64,000 bases of DNA from the NCBI GenBank assembly GCA_013397845.1, contig VZTG01005436.1:1035018-1099017 (forward strand), written 5' to 3'. Source of the stretch: Melanocharis versteri. Taxonomy: Eukaryota > Chordata > Aves > Passeriformes > Melanocharitidae. Positions 15,201 to 24,400 of this stretch are shown piece after piece. The notes under the pieces are model-generated. The model made no database searches and was not told the DNA's origin. It saw only the letters and a list, made by a program, of their open reading frames with translations. The position numbers and the translations under genes are program-made. Position 1 is the stretch's first letter, and each line of letters opens with the position of its first letter.

Positions 15201-18200
15201 CGAAGACGATCTTTAGCCTCCTCAATGTTAAGTGGTGGCCTTTGTGAAAGAGTGGAGTCATGTTCCAATCTACTACAGAGATTCTGAAGTTTTATTAGGA
15301 GCCCTGCTTTGTCCTGTTTCCCAACGGAGATCCAGTGAACTCCTCCTGGAAAGTAATCTGACAAGAAAAGCAATATTAATCATATTATACCTCTTAAATA
15401 ATTTTAAATATTTAATAGCAACTTACGGTAGTAAGTCAGCATTAATTAAAACACAAGCCTGTAGAGTCTATTGCAAGCCATCCTTGCAACTCTACTATTA
15501 ACACCAAAGGGTGATTCTACAAGACCACTCCTGTTCATTTTTAAAGGAACAGACTCTAAAGCGCAAGTACCCACAGAAATTTCACACCATCACTGATGCT
15601 GTTGTCCCTCCTTCCTACACATCTTCATGCCTGTCCCTCCACAGCCCCTTCTGCATCCATCTTTCTGTTAGTCTGACCTAGCATTTACATTTTTAACCCT
15701 GTAGTACTGCAGGAGTTTAGAGTTTGGGGTATAAAAATAATCCTGAAACAGTGATCAAGAAGACATCTAGAAGAGTCAGCTGTAGCAGAAAATGATATAG
15801 TATCTATCCCTACATCATTTTATTTTAATGCCAAGTCCTACTTTCTCCTCCTAGTGTCCTATGCAGGGAAAAGTAAATAAAATAGAAAAAAAACCATTAA
15901 ATGGTTTCATCTATGATCTGCTTTAAGATAAGGCAACACTAATCACCCACAAATGCCTGCCACTATTAAAAATAAGCAAAAGTTATAGCGAGATTTTTTA
16001 AAACTCACATAGCAAGGAGAGGAGTCTGAGGACTTTACAAGCCCAAAAGGAATAAAACTAGATATATCATTTTGCACGAACAGAAATAACAATTTCAAGT
16101 AAATGCATCTACTCTCATAAACTGAAGCAGATTCTAAGGTGAAAAGCTATTCAAAACCTTTTTCTACAAACTAATAAAATACTTGGTGGTTCTAGAACCC
16201 TAAATGGTTAGGACAGTTGTGTGCTGCAAGCAAACATTTCAGAATCACCTAAGGAATTTAGAAGTCTAAATCACTTTCAAGATGGCATATGATATTGCAC
16301 CATACATGTCCAATATGCGTATACCTATAGTGATTTTTACAAAAATACTTTTATATAAAAGTACCTTCCAAGAGCTGAGGATCTCTTAAAGCTTCTGCTG
16401 TTAAAACAGTCTTCCCACAGCCTGCCATTCCATAAACTGTGACCCAGCCTGGATCACTTCCCAAGCAGTACAGTTTCTTTTTAATAGCATCTACCAGTTT
16501 TGGCCGAGTGACAAACACAACTGGTCTCTGTGGCACGCCTCCTTCGCAGAGAATGGTTTTCACTAAAGTTAAGAACAAGACACAGCAAAATAAAACATGA
16601 GTTCTACATGTCATGCCTCTTCAAGCCCAACCAAGCAACTCTTCACATAAAATAACTAGTGGGCTCCTGCCCCACCTCATGTCCCATAAAAATGCCCTAA
16701 AAACTGCTGTACTCAAAATACCAAATACTGAAAAAATACTGCTTTTTGGAAATAAATTACTTAGCATGTAACTAGCCCCCTACCTAAATTAGTGTTCACA
16801 TTAATAACTGCATGAGAAAGCTTGTTACATTAACCCCTAGAAGTGAAAAGAGAATTAACAGCTCCCGTGGAAACCGTGGCAAAGACAGGAGCTCAACATC
16901 ACTATACCCAACAATCAAGTCGCTTTCTCAGCCAGAAGTCACCACACTGCGGATGCAGCAGAAAAGAAAGGATGCTGTGTAAGGCCTTTCCTTGGCAGTT
17001 CACAGCACAGCACTGGGGTCCAAGCAAGACTTCCACTGATTTAAGCTGAGATAGCATGACTTGAAAGAGGTAAAGCATAACAGGAAAGGAAATGTGCACT
17101 TCATCTGCCAACTTTGTGGCCATATGGAGCGACATAACTGATAAACTTTGATTATCTAAGATAGCCTTAAACTCCACATGCCTTTGACACTTATTAAATG
17201 TGGAGTGCCAGTAAATATGGCAGTTAGTCATATGCAGTTAGAAGGTTCTGCCCTTTAGAAACTACAAATTTATTTCACGTCAGTCAAAGATGATACTGAT
17301 GACAATGCAGGTAAAAGTTATGGAACTTATATAGGGTAACTAAAAGATCTGGTGGAAAGAATTAAGTAACCTAATAATTAGATCGACTTTTGCAATGAAG
17401 GTTGAGAGATTCCAGATTACTCTTCAAGATAAATATCAGAATTTTGGATGCTACAAGTTTTTCTTTTAATACATATAAATGAAGAGTCTTCTTTCACTTA
17501 CAATGAAAATGTTACAAATTTGAGAAAACTGTGAAAGCGTCAGGTCTCCTGCCTTTTAAAATAAGCATTATTTAATACGAACACTTTCAAGATGACCTAT
17601 AAAAGTTGTAACTGTTGTAACTCTCCTGCCATATTAAGTAGATGAAATAGAGACATAGTTACTACACTACCAAAACAAACAAATGCACCAACCGCTCCTT
17701 TTTCACTGGAACAGATATTACACATAGTCACTTTCTAAGGAATGAAAAAGACAACTTGTGTTCACGCTCAAGTACAGGGATTGCTGTAGTTGCACTGACC
17801 GTAGGAAGTCATTCCATCCATTGAACTCTTTCTGTTACCAGACGAGACAGCAGGGATGCCGTCCTGAAGAAGCGCAGCAAGATCTCTGTACCCTTCATGG
17901 AGCAGTGCATTATAAAAGGATCTATATGAATTATTATCTTTTGTAAGAATAATGTTTATTAGCATAGCTGCTCGCTCCTTCTGTGTATTCTAGAAAAAAA
18001 ATTAGAAGAGGTATTATATAAAACTCAGAAACCTTAGAAATCATTTAATCTTTCACTCCATAAATTATAGACTATTTATAGTTATAGAAATAGCCTCTAA
18101 CTTACCAAGCCCTTCACTCAACCTTACAAAGTGCAATAAAGACTGTGTACTAGGCATACACTTCAGAATTTGACAAATCCAGGAATTAGTTAGTCAGAAA

Positions 18201-18412
18201 TTACTATTTTTAAAAACGATGGTAAAATATGTGCATAGACTAGGAAGATAAATAGCAGTGAGAGATAATTCTACCTGCTGCTTCACTCTCTCCTCCTCCT
18301 GTAATGTTAGTACTTCATCAGAAATCATATGGTCCATAATATAAGAAGTCTTGATGTCATTTTCCAGTGCTTGACGATTCATAAGCAAGTAGTTTCTACT
18401 CTTGACATCCAT
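86..18412 (-). CDS. APAF1: APAF1, apoptotic protease-activating factor 1 (5' 16 coding exons; 3' end outside window)
   Basis: APAF1 is the cytosolic scaffold that binds cytochrome c and dATP/ATP and assembles into the apoptosome, which activates procaspase-9. Sixteen GT-AG exons join in one frame to 820 codons. Seen in order: CARD (residues about 1-90), NB-ARC with Walker A GMAGCGKT near residue 160 and Walker B LLVLDD near 239-244, winged-helix region with the LHD motif near 437-439, helical domain, then the first WD40 blades. Residues match human APAF1 closely along the whole length (my recollection of the family, not a search). The human protein is about 1250 aa, so roughly one third, the rest of the WD propellers, lies left of base 1. 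The start is the ATG at 18410-18412, which opens the CARD. Introns hold a CR1 fragment but no other recognised gene. The head-to-head neighbour is IKBIP. Confidence 0.97.
1304..1429 (-). CDS. APAF1: APAF1 coding exon 15 (WD40 blade)
   Basis: This 126-nt phase-0 exon encodes 42 residues from IWDLNEKYCRNTMIGHENSV to ASCSTDGTVK, a complete WD40 blade with the GH...D signature. The acceptor is CTTACAG and the donor GTACAC. Confidence 0.96.
2109..2240 (-). CDS. APAF1: APAF1 coding exon 14 (WD40 blade)
   Basis: This 132-nt phase-0 exon encodes 44 residues starting VWNSRTGQCRCVYEEHSEQV and ending SNDTFIK. It has no long ATG-initiated frame of its own, so it is easily missed. The donor is GTAAGT and the acceptor CCTAG. 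The HSEQVNCC core is shared with human APAF1. Confidence 0.95.
2849..2974 (-). CDS. APAF1: APAF1 coding exon 13 (WD40 blade)
   Basis: This 126-nt phase-0 exon encodes 42 residues from VFKAESGERLLEINAHDDE to CSSDKKVK, nearly identical to the human blade VFKAETGEKLLEIKAHEDE. The acceptor is ATTTAG and the donor GTAAGG. Confidence 0.95.
4904..5030 (-). CDS. APAF1: APAF1 coding exon 12 (first WD40 blade)
   Basis: This 127-nt exon begins with one base completing an Ile codon, then NKKSLKNLYRLVVRPHRD, and ends GADKTLQ. It opens the seven-bladed propeller. The acceptor is CTGTAG and the donor GTAAGA. It matches human NKKNITNLSRLVVRPHTD. Confidence 0.96.
6495..6673 (-). CDS. APAF1: APAF1 coding exon 11 (helical domain)
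   Basis: This 179-nt exon encodes about residues 537-596: DSTVRENFQEFLSLNGHLLG, then QPFPDIIQLGLCQPETSEVY, ending FYLEW plus two bases (AT). The acceptor is ATTTAG and the donor GTAAGT. It has no ATG-initiated frame of its own. It is the link between the helical domain and the WD propeller. Confidence 0.95.
7244..7357 (-). CDS. APAF1: APAF1 coding exon 10 (helical domain)
   Basis: This 114-nt phase-0 exon encodes 38 residues starting ELRDLMFSLDWIKAKTELVG and ending SSILDQK. The acceptor is TTCTAG and the donor GTATGA. It aligns with human ELCALMFSLDWIKAKTELVG. Confidence 0.95.
9181..9312 (-). CDS. APAF1: APAF1 coding exon 9 (helical domain)
   Basis: This 132-nt phase-0 exon encodes 44 residues starting ELHKNIVNQYKKYYK, containing QEDCMYWYNFLAYHMA and ending GASMQQ. 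The donor is GTGGGT and the acceptor TTGCAG. The DCMYWYNFLAYHMA core is identical to human. Confidence 0.96.
10107..10274 (-). CDS. APAF1: APAF1 coding exon 8 (winged-helix / MHD-like motif)
   Basis: This 168-nt phase-0 exon encodes 56 residues, VLCILWDMETEEVEDILQEF through LTEKNRNQLQ (about 399-454). It carries YYLHDL, the position equivalent to the NB-ARC MHD motif whose histidine contacts bound nucleotide. The acceptor is TTTTAG and the donor GTAGCA. Confidence 0.96.
10815..11053 (-). CDS. APAF1: APAF1 coding exon 7 (NB-ARC / winged-helix)
   Basis: This 239-nt exon encodes about residues 319-398: SPLVISLIGALLRDFPSRWE, QFKRIRKSSSYDYEALDEAM, and ends DVKVPTK. The S-P-L pair after the split Gly is the GxP motif that closes the nucleotide pocket in NB-ARC proteins. 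The acceptor is CTTCAG and the donor GTAATA. Confidence 0.96.
11458..11589 (-). CDS. APAF1: APAF1 coding exon 6 (NB-ARC)
   Basis: This 132-nt exon encodes NKYEVHVESGLAHEKGLEIL through LVRECK, with a split Gly at each end. It matches human KYVVPVESSLGKEKGLEILS. The acceptor is TTCTAG and the donor GTATTC. Confidence 0.95.
12108..12220 (-). CDS. APAF1: APAF1 coding exon 5 (Walker B)
   Basis: This 113-nt exon encodes SLLVLDDIWDSWVLKAFDNQ and ITSRDRSVTDAVA. LLVLDD is the Walker B motif, with the acidic pair at about residues 243-244. The ITSRD stretch matches the sensor I (TTRD) region. The acceptor is CACTAG and the donor GTAAGG. Confidence 0.96.
12364..12812 (+). mobile_element. CR1 LINE 3' fragment in APAF1 intron
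   Basis: This 5'-truncated CR1 copy is antisense to APAF1. It contains the usual landmarks in order: AGAGAAGGGTAACAAAGCTG, an AAGTGGCACTT segment, and the terminal GATCTTGATGGTCTCTTCCA ... GATTCTGTGAT. CR1 is the main LINE family of birds, and 5' truncation is normal for it. No reverse-transcriptase frame remains. Confidence 0.9.
12813..15173. other. APAF1 intron, no further gene seen
   Basis: The rest of the intron between the exons at 12108-12220 and 15174-15357 shows only AT-rich unique DNA, a two-copy 52-bp imperfect repeat at 14053-14150 and a short 20-bp-period duplication near 14917-14951. Small open frames here have no recognisable homology. Confidence 0.6.
14053..14150. repeat. Two-copy imperfect tandem duplication (period about 52 bp)
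   Basis: CTAATACTTTAATCCCAAGA at 14053 recurs as CTAATACTTTATTCCCAGGA at 14105. Both copies continue through a GCTG/TGGCTGTCTGAAT-like segment with several substitutions. It is intronic in APAF1, with no evident function. Confidence 0.6.
15174..15357 (-). CDS. APAF1: APAF1 coding exon 4 (NB-ARC)
   Basis: This 184-nt exon encodes YFPGGVHWISVGKQDKAGLL through LRLLMLRTYP, with two bases at each end that complete split codons (Asp and Arg). The acceptor is TTGTCAG and the donor GTGATG. It aligns with human CFPGGVHWVSVGKQDKSGLL. Confidence 0.96.
16365..16562 (-). CDS. APAF1: APAF1 coding exon 3 (Walker A P-loop)
   Basis: This 198-nt exon encodes KTILCEGGVPQRPVVFVTRP, then WVTVYGMAGCGKTVLTAEAL, ending PQLLE. 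GMAGCGKT is the P-loop that binds the dATP/ATP phosphates, with the lysine near residue 160. The acceptor is CTTTAG and the donor GTACTT. Confidence 0.97.
17800..17838 (-). other. APAF1: APAF1 optional 13-codon linker (alternative 5' splice site)
   Basis: Inside coding exon 2 a second donor, TCTG|GTAACAG, sits 39 nt upstream of the main one. Both leave a single G that joins the next exon's TG to give Val, so both products stay in frame: VSS-VKTIL (short) or VSS, then 13 residues, then VKTIL (long). Human APAF1 has short and long forms differing by an 11-residue insert at this same place. Use of both sites here is inferred. Confidence 0.65.
17800..17989 (-). CDS. APAF1: APAF1 coding exon 2 (CARD end and alternative linker)
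   Basis: This 190-nt exon encodes NTQKERAAMLINIILTKDNN, then LHEGYRDLAALLQDGIPAVS, and a linker ending MTSY plus one base. It completes the CARD that recruits caspase-9. The acceptor is TTCTAG and the donor GTCAGT. A second in-frame donor inside the exon (17838) would remove the last 39 nt; see the separate entry. Confidence 0.96.
18275..18412 (-). CDS. APAF1: APAF1 coding exon 1 (start codon, CARD)
   Basis: This 138-nt coding segment encodes 46 residues from MDVKSRNYLLMNRQALENDI to EEERVKQQ, the first CARD helices (human MDAKARNCLLQHREALEKDI). The ATG is at 18410-18412. Four bases upstream a pyrimidine-rich tract followed by GAAG looks like an acceptor, so the exon probably spans 18275-18416 with a separate noncoding first exon. 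The donor is GTAGAA. Confidence 0.96.
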
Positions 18413-19117
18413 ATTCCTTCAGTGTGAAAAAGGGAGGGGAAGTCAAGTCAGAATGGCAACACAACTTACAAGCATGAGGAAAGAAGTTTTAAAACAGCTT
18501 ATAAATTTTGGTGTTAAAATCAGAAAAAGTAGCAAAGCACCTACTAATTCTGAAAATACAAATTCTTTTCCCTATTCCTATGAATTTGTTTATGAACACT
18601 TTCAGAACTACAAAACCAAACACTACGAGCTTCTCGTATACCAGCAACTTGCAAAATGTCTCTATAAAAGGTCTTCTCCCCACCCACTACATCCCTCTAT
18701 GTTTTTAAAGTCCTTGGGTCACGTGATTGGGACAACAGGATGAGAAAGAGGACTGGGCTCATTGCACGGGATAAACGCATTGCTGTCTCCAAGTTCAAGA
18801 CTCCATACAAGGAAGATGATGGAAGACGGAGCACTCAAAACTGCCACTGACTGCGCTATACTTTCCTTTACCAGCATTTGGACACACAGCTTTAAACTTG
18901 CATTCTTCCTCCATATCATAAAAAACCAAATGTCTGAAGAAAACAGAAAGTGAAAACTATTGACTACAGCGTAAAGGTTTTCAAGAACTGATCAGCGACT
19001 CCGAGAGTCCCAATCGATCCAAACGCTCTCTCCGATCAGACTCCCGCCAGGAAAGCTCCATAAACAAGTCCAAACTCCTCCACAGAGCATTATGCAGGTG
19101 CCTGCAGAAGCGTTCAC

Positions 19118-19240
19118 CTTTTCCGGCACCCTCTCCTTCAGGAGCTGGGTAGATGTAGAACAGCTGCCTCTGGATAATCCCGTGATGGAGTACCTCTTCC
19201 GCCGTGCTGACAGAATTTCCTATTTTCACTGAAAATTACG
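19118..19240 (-). other. APAF1: Probable APAF1 noncoding first exon (5' UTR), limits approximate
   Basis: The start-codon exon has an acceptor immediately upstream of the ATG, so an upstream noncoding exon is needed. The best candidate donor on the minus strand is GGAAAAG|GTGAAC at 19118/19117, preceded by moderately GC-rich sequence next to the CpG-rich promoter. The transcription start is not visible; 19240 is a placeholder. Confidence 0.4.
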
Positions 19241-19441
19241 CACTTAGGAAAGCCTTCCACCCTACGTTTACCCCACGGCACCGCGGAGGAAAGGGGACGC
19301 GAGAGCCCCCCGGTGAAAAAAAAACAAATAATAATAATAACGCCACGCGCGAAGCAAATACAAAAGCAATCGCTCCACAAACACCCAAAACAAAGGGTTA
19401 ACTCGCACCGTGCCGCTGTTGCCAGCGGCGAACAAAACAGC

Positions 19442-19761
19442 NNNNNNNNNNNNNNNNNNNNNNNNNNNNNNNNNNNNNNNNNNNNNNNNNNNNNNNNNNN
19501 NNNNNNNNNNNNNNNNNNNNNNNNNNNNNNNNNNNNNNNNNNNNNNNNNNNNNNNNNNNNNNNNNNNNNNNNNNNNNNNNNNNNNNNNNNNNNNNNNNNN
19601 NNNNNNNNNNNNNNNNNNNNNNNNNNNNNNNNNNNNNNNNNNNNNNNNNNNNNNNNNNNNNNNNNNNNNNNNNNNNNNNNNNNNNNNNNNNNNNNNNNNN
19701 NNNNNNNNNNNNNNNNNNNNNNNNNNNNNNNNNNNNNNNNNNNNNNNNNNNNNNNNNNNNN
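19442..19761. other. Assembly gap (320 N)
   Basis: This is a run of undetermined bases inside the GC-rich divergent promoter. GC content and the G-rich tandem repeat that resumes at 19762 probably caused the break. Any open frame reading through it is meaningless. Confidence 1.
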
Positions 19762-19884
19762 GGAAGTGGAGGGGACAGTCAGTCACTCTGGGGGAGTGGA
19801 GGGGGCAGTGGGTCACTCTGGGGGAGCGGAGGGGGCAGTGGGTCACTCTGGGGTCACTCTGGGGGCAGTGGGTCACTCCGGGTG
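19762..19884. repeat. G-rich minisatellite at the divergent promoter
   Basis: About four partial to full copies of a roughly 30-bp unit, GGGGGAGTGGAGGGGGCAGT followed by GGGTCACTCT. The later copies are shortened. The array starts at the gap edge, so its full length is unknown. The many GGG/GGGGG runs could form G-quadruplexes on the plus strand. Confidence 0.85.
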
Positions 19885-19985
19885 CCCCGCACCCAGCGCG
19901 GCCGGCGCTCCGGGAGGGTCTCCGGGGAGCTGCGGCTCATCCCTCTGCACCGCTCCGGGCTGCGCGCTGAAGCCGTCCTTTTGAA

Positions 19986-21178
19986 GCAGGGCTTTTCTTT
20001 TCTCTGTTATACTCTTCTCCTAACTGCTGTTCAGATCTCTTTTTCTTTTTTTTCCCCTCCAGTTTAACTTCATAATACGTGCTCTCGAACCCAAAGCTGT
20101 TTAAAAAGCTTAAAAATACCATTTTTCTGTTTTAGTGGCTTTTTTTGGTTTTTTGGTTGTTTTTTTTTTAATTAAAACCTTTTTGCCTCCATACTTCAAG
20201 CTTAGAGCGTGCTTCCTAGTACTGCGACTCAAACAGCTCTAAGCTACCTGCATGACAGATTAGATTTTAAACAATGCCTTTTACCCCTGTATGTGACTAT
20301 GTAAGTATCTCCAAATATTTATATTTTGATATGTGACTAAGCAGCAACGCTGCAAAGTGATCCAAAAAATCAGCACAACAGTTTGGTCTCAAGTTAGGCT
20401 ACAGCAACTCCGCCAAGGATCAAGTCTATTTTGAGCAGTATGGTGGAAGATTTTAGGCTTAGAAACTACACTGTGTGCTTCACTTGGTTGGTTAAAATAT
20501 GAGCTGGAGATTCATATTGCCTCAATCTATTTGGACCTTAATTTTATCAAGAGGAAGTTATTGTTTTTCTTTTTTTCTAGAGGCATGATTTAATGAATCT
20601 TCCAAATTTTTCTATTGTGACTTTTTGTTAACTGACATTTGTGGTTTTACAGATGACATCAAATCATTACAACAGAGCTATTTCTAAATTAAAGCTTGAT
20701 TTGTAATTTTATTTTTAGGATAGAAAAATTAATTTTCCCCTTTTTGTGTGGTGTAGTAAGAATTCCTTTTTAAATCTACAGGTAAAACACAAGTTCATCA
20801 GTGGAATTGCTGATGAACTTGTGACAGTCGTGAGCTACAAAAAGAAATATGCTTTTAGTCCTTGTGATTTTAAATACATATTTAAAATAGCTTATTCTAC
20901 AGCAGACTAAATGTTTCTGGAAAGGTGAAATTAGCTTAAGCTTGAAAAGTCAGTTCACTCAGGAGAAAATATAAAAGCAGTGCTCTGTAATATAGAAAGG
21001 AAATGGAAGTATTATGATACTTTACAAAAGTTCACATAACTAGGAAGCATAGTAAATACCAAAAGAAACGTTTTTGGGGGTGCATTGTGTACTTAAAGAG
21101 AAAAAGTTTATGTTTGAGGATGTTTAAAAGTTAAAAGTAAGAACTAAATACTAGTCCTTTCTGATTTTTTTTTTCTAG
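19986..21178. other. Probable IKBIP intron 1
   Basis: AT-rich DNA between the CpG-rich promoter and the IKBIP start-codon exon. It ends in a strong pyrimidine tract plus TAG at 21176-21178, which implies that it is an intron behind an unseen noncoding first exon. It contains a perfect 14-bp inverted repeat at 20788-20823. No coding potential was recognised. Confidence 0.5.
20788..20823. repeat. Perfect 14-bp inverted repeat, 8-nt loop
   Basis: The left arm CACAAGTTCATCAG (20788-20801) and right arm CTGATGAACTTGTG (20810-20823) are exact reverse complements around the loop TGGAATTG. Pairing does not extend outward, so the stem is short for a microRNA precursor. Its role is unknown. Confidence 0.9.
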
Positions 21179-21407
21179 CTCACTCCTTTGCTTCTGCTTT
21201 TTAAAACCACAAAATGTCTGAAGTTAAGCCAAGGAAAAAAGGTATTTCTTCATCCAAGACCAGTGAAGGTTCACAGAAGGCTGAGAAACACAATAATTAT
21301 GGGAAGCTGGCAAGTCCCAGAACCAGCAATAATCAGAGTTCTTTTTGGATGGACTCAAGGACAAGCTTGAGTATCATTTCCCTTGCTGTTTGCCTGGTGG
21401 TGAGCTG
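21179..21407 (+). CDS. IKBIP: IKBIP exon with start codon (coding from 21214)
   Basis: The acceptor TTTTTTTTCTAG ends at 21178. The ATG at 21214 has A at -3 (ACAAAATGT). It encodes 64 residues plus TG: MSEVKPRKKGISSSKTSEGS, then the membrane anchor. The donor TG|GTAGGT is placed here because the next in-frame codon (TAG) is a stop and the split Trp is conserved in human (LAWF). Confidence 0.93.
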
Positions 21408-24400
21408 GTAGGTAACTCTCTAAAGAGGATTTTAGTATTTTCTTTTGTATTCTGTGGCCTGTATGATTTACATGTTAACAGAGTGCTTGGGCTAAGTGCC
21501 TATAGAAACTTGTTAAAGCCAGAAGGATCAAGGGAAGAGTAGCAGTATTCACAAGCATGGAAACATTGATGTGCAGTGAGTTACTATAGAAGCTCCATCT
21601 GTTACATCCTGTTGAAGGTGCCTTGCTCATGAATTCTAAATACCTGCTTTGGAGACTACATCTACCTGAAGAGCAACTTAGTCTGACAGTAAGTGCTCAT
21701 TTGGCAGGCAACAAATAATTGGACAGAAGAAGTGAAATAGAGTTTTCTGTAAATAATTTGCTCAGTAGTGTAATAAACTGTTCATCAGGTAGAGTGTTTA
21801 AAGTAAAGGTCAAATATCTTTGTTAAAGATGTTTTAAAATATCTTAGCAGCATCAGTGCCTTAGTTACCTTAGCATGCAGTGTAAAAGCAAAGACATCTA
21901 TGGATGCTTCCTTGTTGTCCTACCTCTTTTGGAAAGTAACTCCAGTATCAAGACAGACCAACTTCATTAATTTTTTTTTCTCTCATGTATTGATCTAGCA
22001 AATTCTGTGAACGCAAATCCCTCCAGTAACAATTTGCTGTGAATCAGGTCATGGAATACTTAATATATACTAATTAAGTAGTTATGCTTTCTGTTTATTT
22101 GTTTGAAATTTGCAGGTTTCTATTCCAGCAGTCAGGTCAATTTGCTGTCCTGGAAAGAAAGTACAATTTCTTACAGCAAGAAGCTGAAAAAATCCTGGAT
22201 GTGGGAAATAAAGTAAACTTAATTTCTGAAAAGGTAATCATTAATATCTTAATTGGATAATCTTTGGTGAACATTTGTCATTGTTTACTTCATCGTTATT
22301 TTGTTAATTTAACTGACTGTTTTAAAATAAGTTTTCATAATGTGTTTTACTTGCCTGTAAATAGGTCTTTAGAGACTATTTTGTGTGACAAAGCATATTG
22401 TTCTATGCCATTGTTCCAATATGTGAATATAGTGGTTGTATCTCAGTATTATTTTTAGTAACTAAACTATTTTGAAGAACGTACATATGTGCACGTTTCA
22501 TTCTACCAGTCCTCTTTCGTGTGCGATTCTAACATACATTGATTTGAAGAAAATTTACCAGCATTTTGATGTAGCAGACCTGTTCTAATAAAATGAAGAC
22601 ATAATAGAGTGATAGATAAGAAAATACGATTGTAATGAAAAAAATACTACCAGTGTGACATTATCAAGTAGAAAAGCTGTGCTGGTGCCAAATTATCCCT
22701 GATACCTTACAGATAATGATGGTAGCATGGCATGGCTCATGGCATGTGATTTTGTTTCAGCACTGATCTCAGAAAAATGTCATTTATACATGATGTAATT
22801 TGGATATTTATATACAACAGATTGCAAAATGTTGCATGGGATTTACTGTAGTTTGGACACAAAAAAACCCAAGCATGGAAAATTGCATATATTCTATAGA
22901 AGTTCAACAAGAGACATATCTTTTTTTCCATGACTTTTTCATGCTAGGTTAATCAACAATATTTTAAAGATGAAACATGGAAATGCATTATGGAGGAGCT
23001 TTGTAACAAGTACAGTGGCTTTTAAGGGACTTTATTCTCTCTTAATAAATGGAAATGGTTTTCTATTCTTACTTTTGTTAAGTAGACACAGACATTGTTT
23101 TGTGTTGTAAATGCAGCTTGAGTCTTCTGAAAGTATCCTACGAGAAGCTGCCTCATCCATCTCTGTGATGACTGAGTTTGGGCAGGAAATATCTTCTCTT
23201 CATAACATCATAAATGATATTCAGAACAATGAACAGACTCTCTCTCTAAAGATGCAGAGCATTAATGAGAAGTTCCAAAATGTTACAAATTCCTGGAGAA
23301 GAAGCCTGGATGAAATGAACACAAATGCTAGTGGTTTAAAATCTGAAGCAAAGTTCATACATACAGAAGTTACTTCCAAAATTAATGAAGTTGACCAAAG
23401 AATCAAATCCCTTTCAGAAAGAGTAAGAGATTTGGAAGACAGTACAGCCAGAAATATCAGAACACTAAAAAAGCAAGAAGATGATGAATTCTCTAGAGTT
23501 GAACAAAAGTTGGACTTGGATGCAAAGTCAGTTGAAAAGCTAGAAGAAGAACAGAATAGTCTGGTAGCCAAAGACACAGACCTGAATCAGAAACTTGCAA
23601 ACTATGAACCTAAAATTGAGGAGTGCAAGACCCATTTGCCAACAATTGAAAATGCTATTCACTCTATTCTTAGACTGTCAAGTGAATTGCTTGGTATGGA
23701 GAAAAAGATAGAGGACTTGAAGACACAGCTGTACGCTGTGGAAAATGACATGCTGAAAACTGTTTCTGATGCAGTGGCGATGCAGAAGGCTCTTGAAGGC
23801 CTACAGTCTAGTGGCAGCTTGTTCAAAGTGCAGCATGAAACAGCTGTTCCAGAAACAGGGCCTGATGCAACAGTATCTTCAAAAGCAAAAGAAGTAACTT
23901 CAGAAAGCTTTAATTTAGAAAATGACCCGAATGGGGATAAGTGAATTTGGATTTAGGTTTTTTCATTGATGAAAAAGCACTTTTTTATAAATAATGTGAT
24001 TTAAATGTATGTCAAGGATAGCTGAGGTATTGTCATTGATCTAAAGAGACATTGAAACAGCCTGAAAGGCGGATAAAGAGGCTGGAGAGCAAGACAGTAA
24101 TACTGTGTTAAAGAAGGAAAGAGAGATTTTCTTAAATTAAGGATTATTTTCAGTTTATTTATTAAAAGATCTTTTTTATTAAAAATTTGAAGCAAAGGGG
24201 GGGAAAAGGTCATATTTTTAATTTATATTTAGTTTTCACAATGTAGTTTCTTTTGTTGTTACTTTTTGTATTATTTTCCATGGACTTGTAACATAGTGAA
24301 CAATTAATCACTTATTTCTCAGTAGAGACAGCTGTACCTTGCTTTTAATGTGTCATACACCATAATGGTTTTGTGCTGCAGGAAAGCACTGAGTACATTT

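Larger units (their letters stand above)
19241..19985. promoter_or_regulatory. Divergent APAF1 / IKBIP promoter region (CpG-rich, contains assembly gap)
   Basis: The only GC/CpG-rich DNA between the two head-to-head genes is here (CCGCGG, GCGCG and GGCCGGCGC clusters flank the gap). APAF1 reads left and IKBIP reads right. Human IKBIP and APAF1 are reported to share a bidirectional promoter, which fits. Bases 19442-19761 are 320 N, so the core promoter may be missing. Confidence 0.6.

Noticed and set aside
19268..19984. Long open frames on both strands across 19.3-20.0 kb
   Set aside because: Most of their length is N. The rest is translation of a minisatellite and CpG-rich promoter DNA.
20788..20823. 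Hairpin as a microRNA precursor
   Set aside because: The stem is only 14 bp and pairing stops abruptly on both sides, too short for Drosha/Dicer processing.
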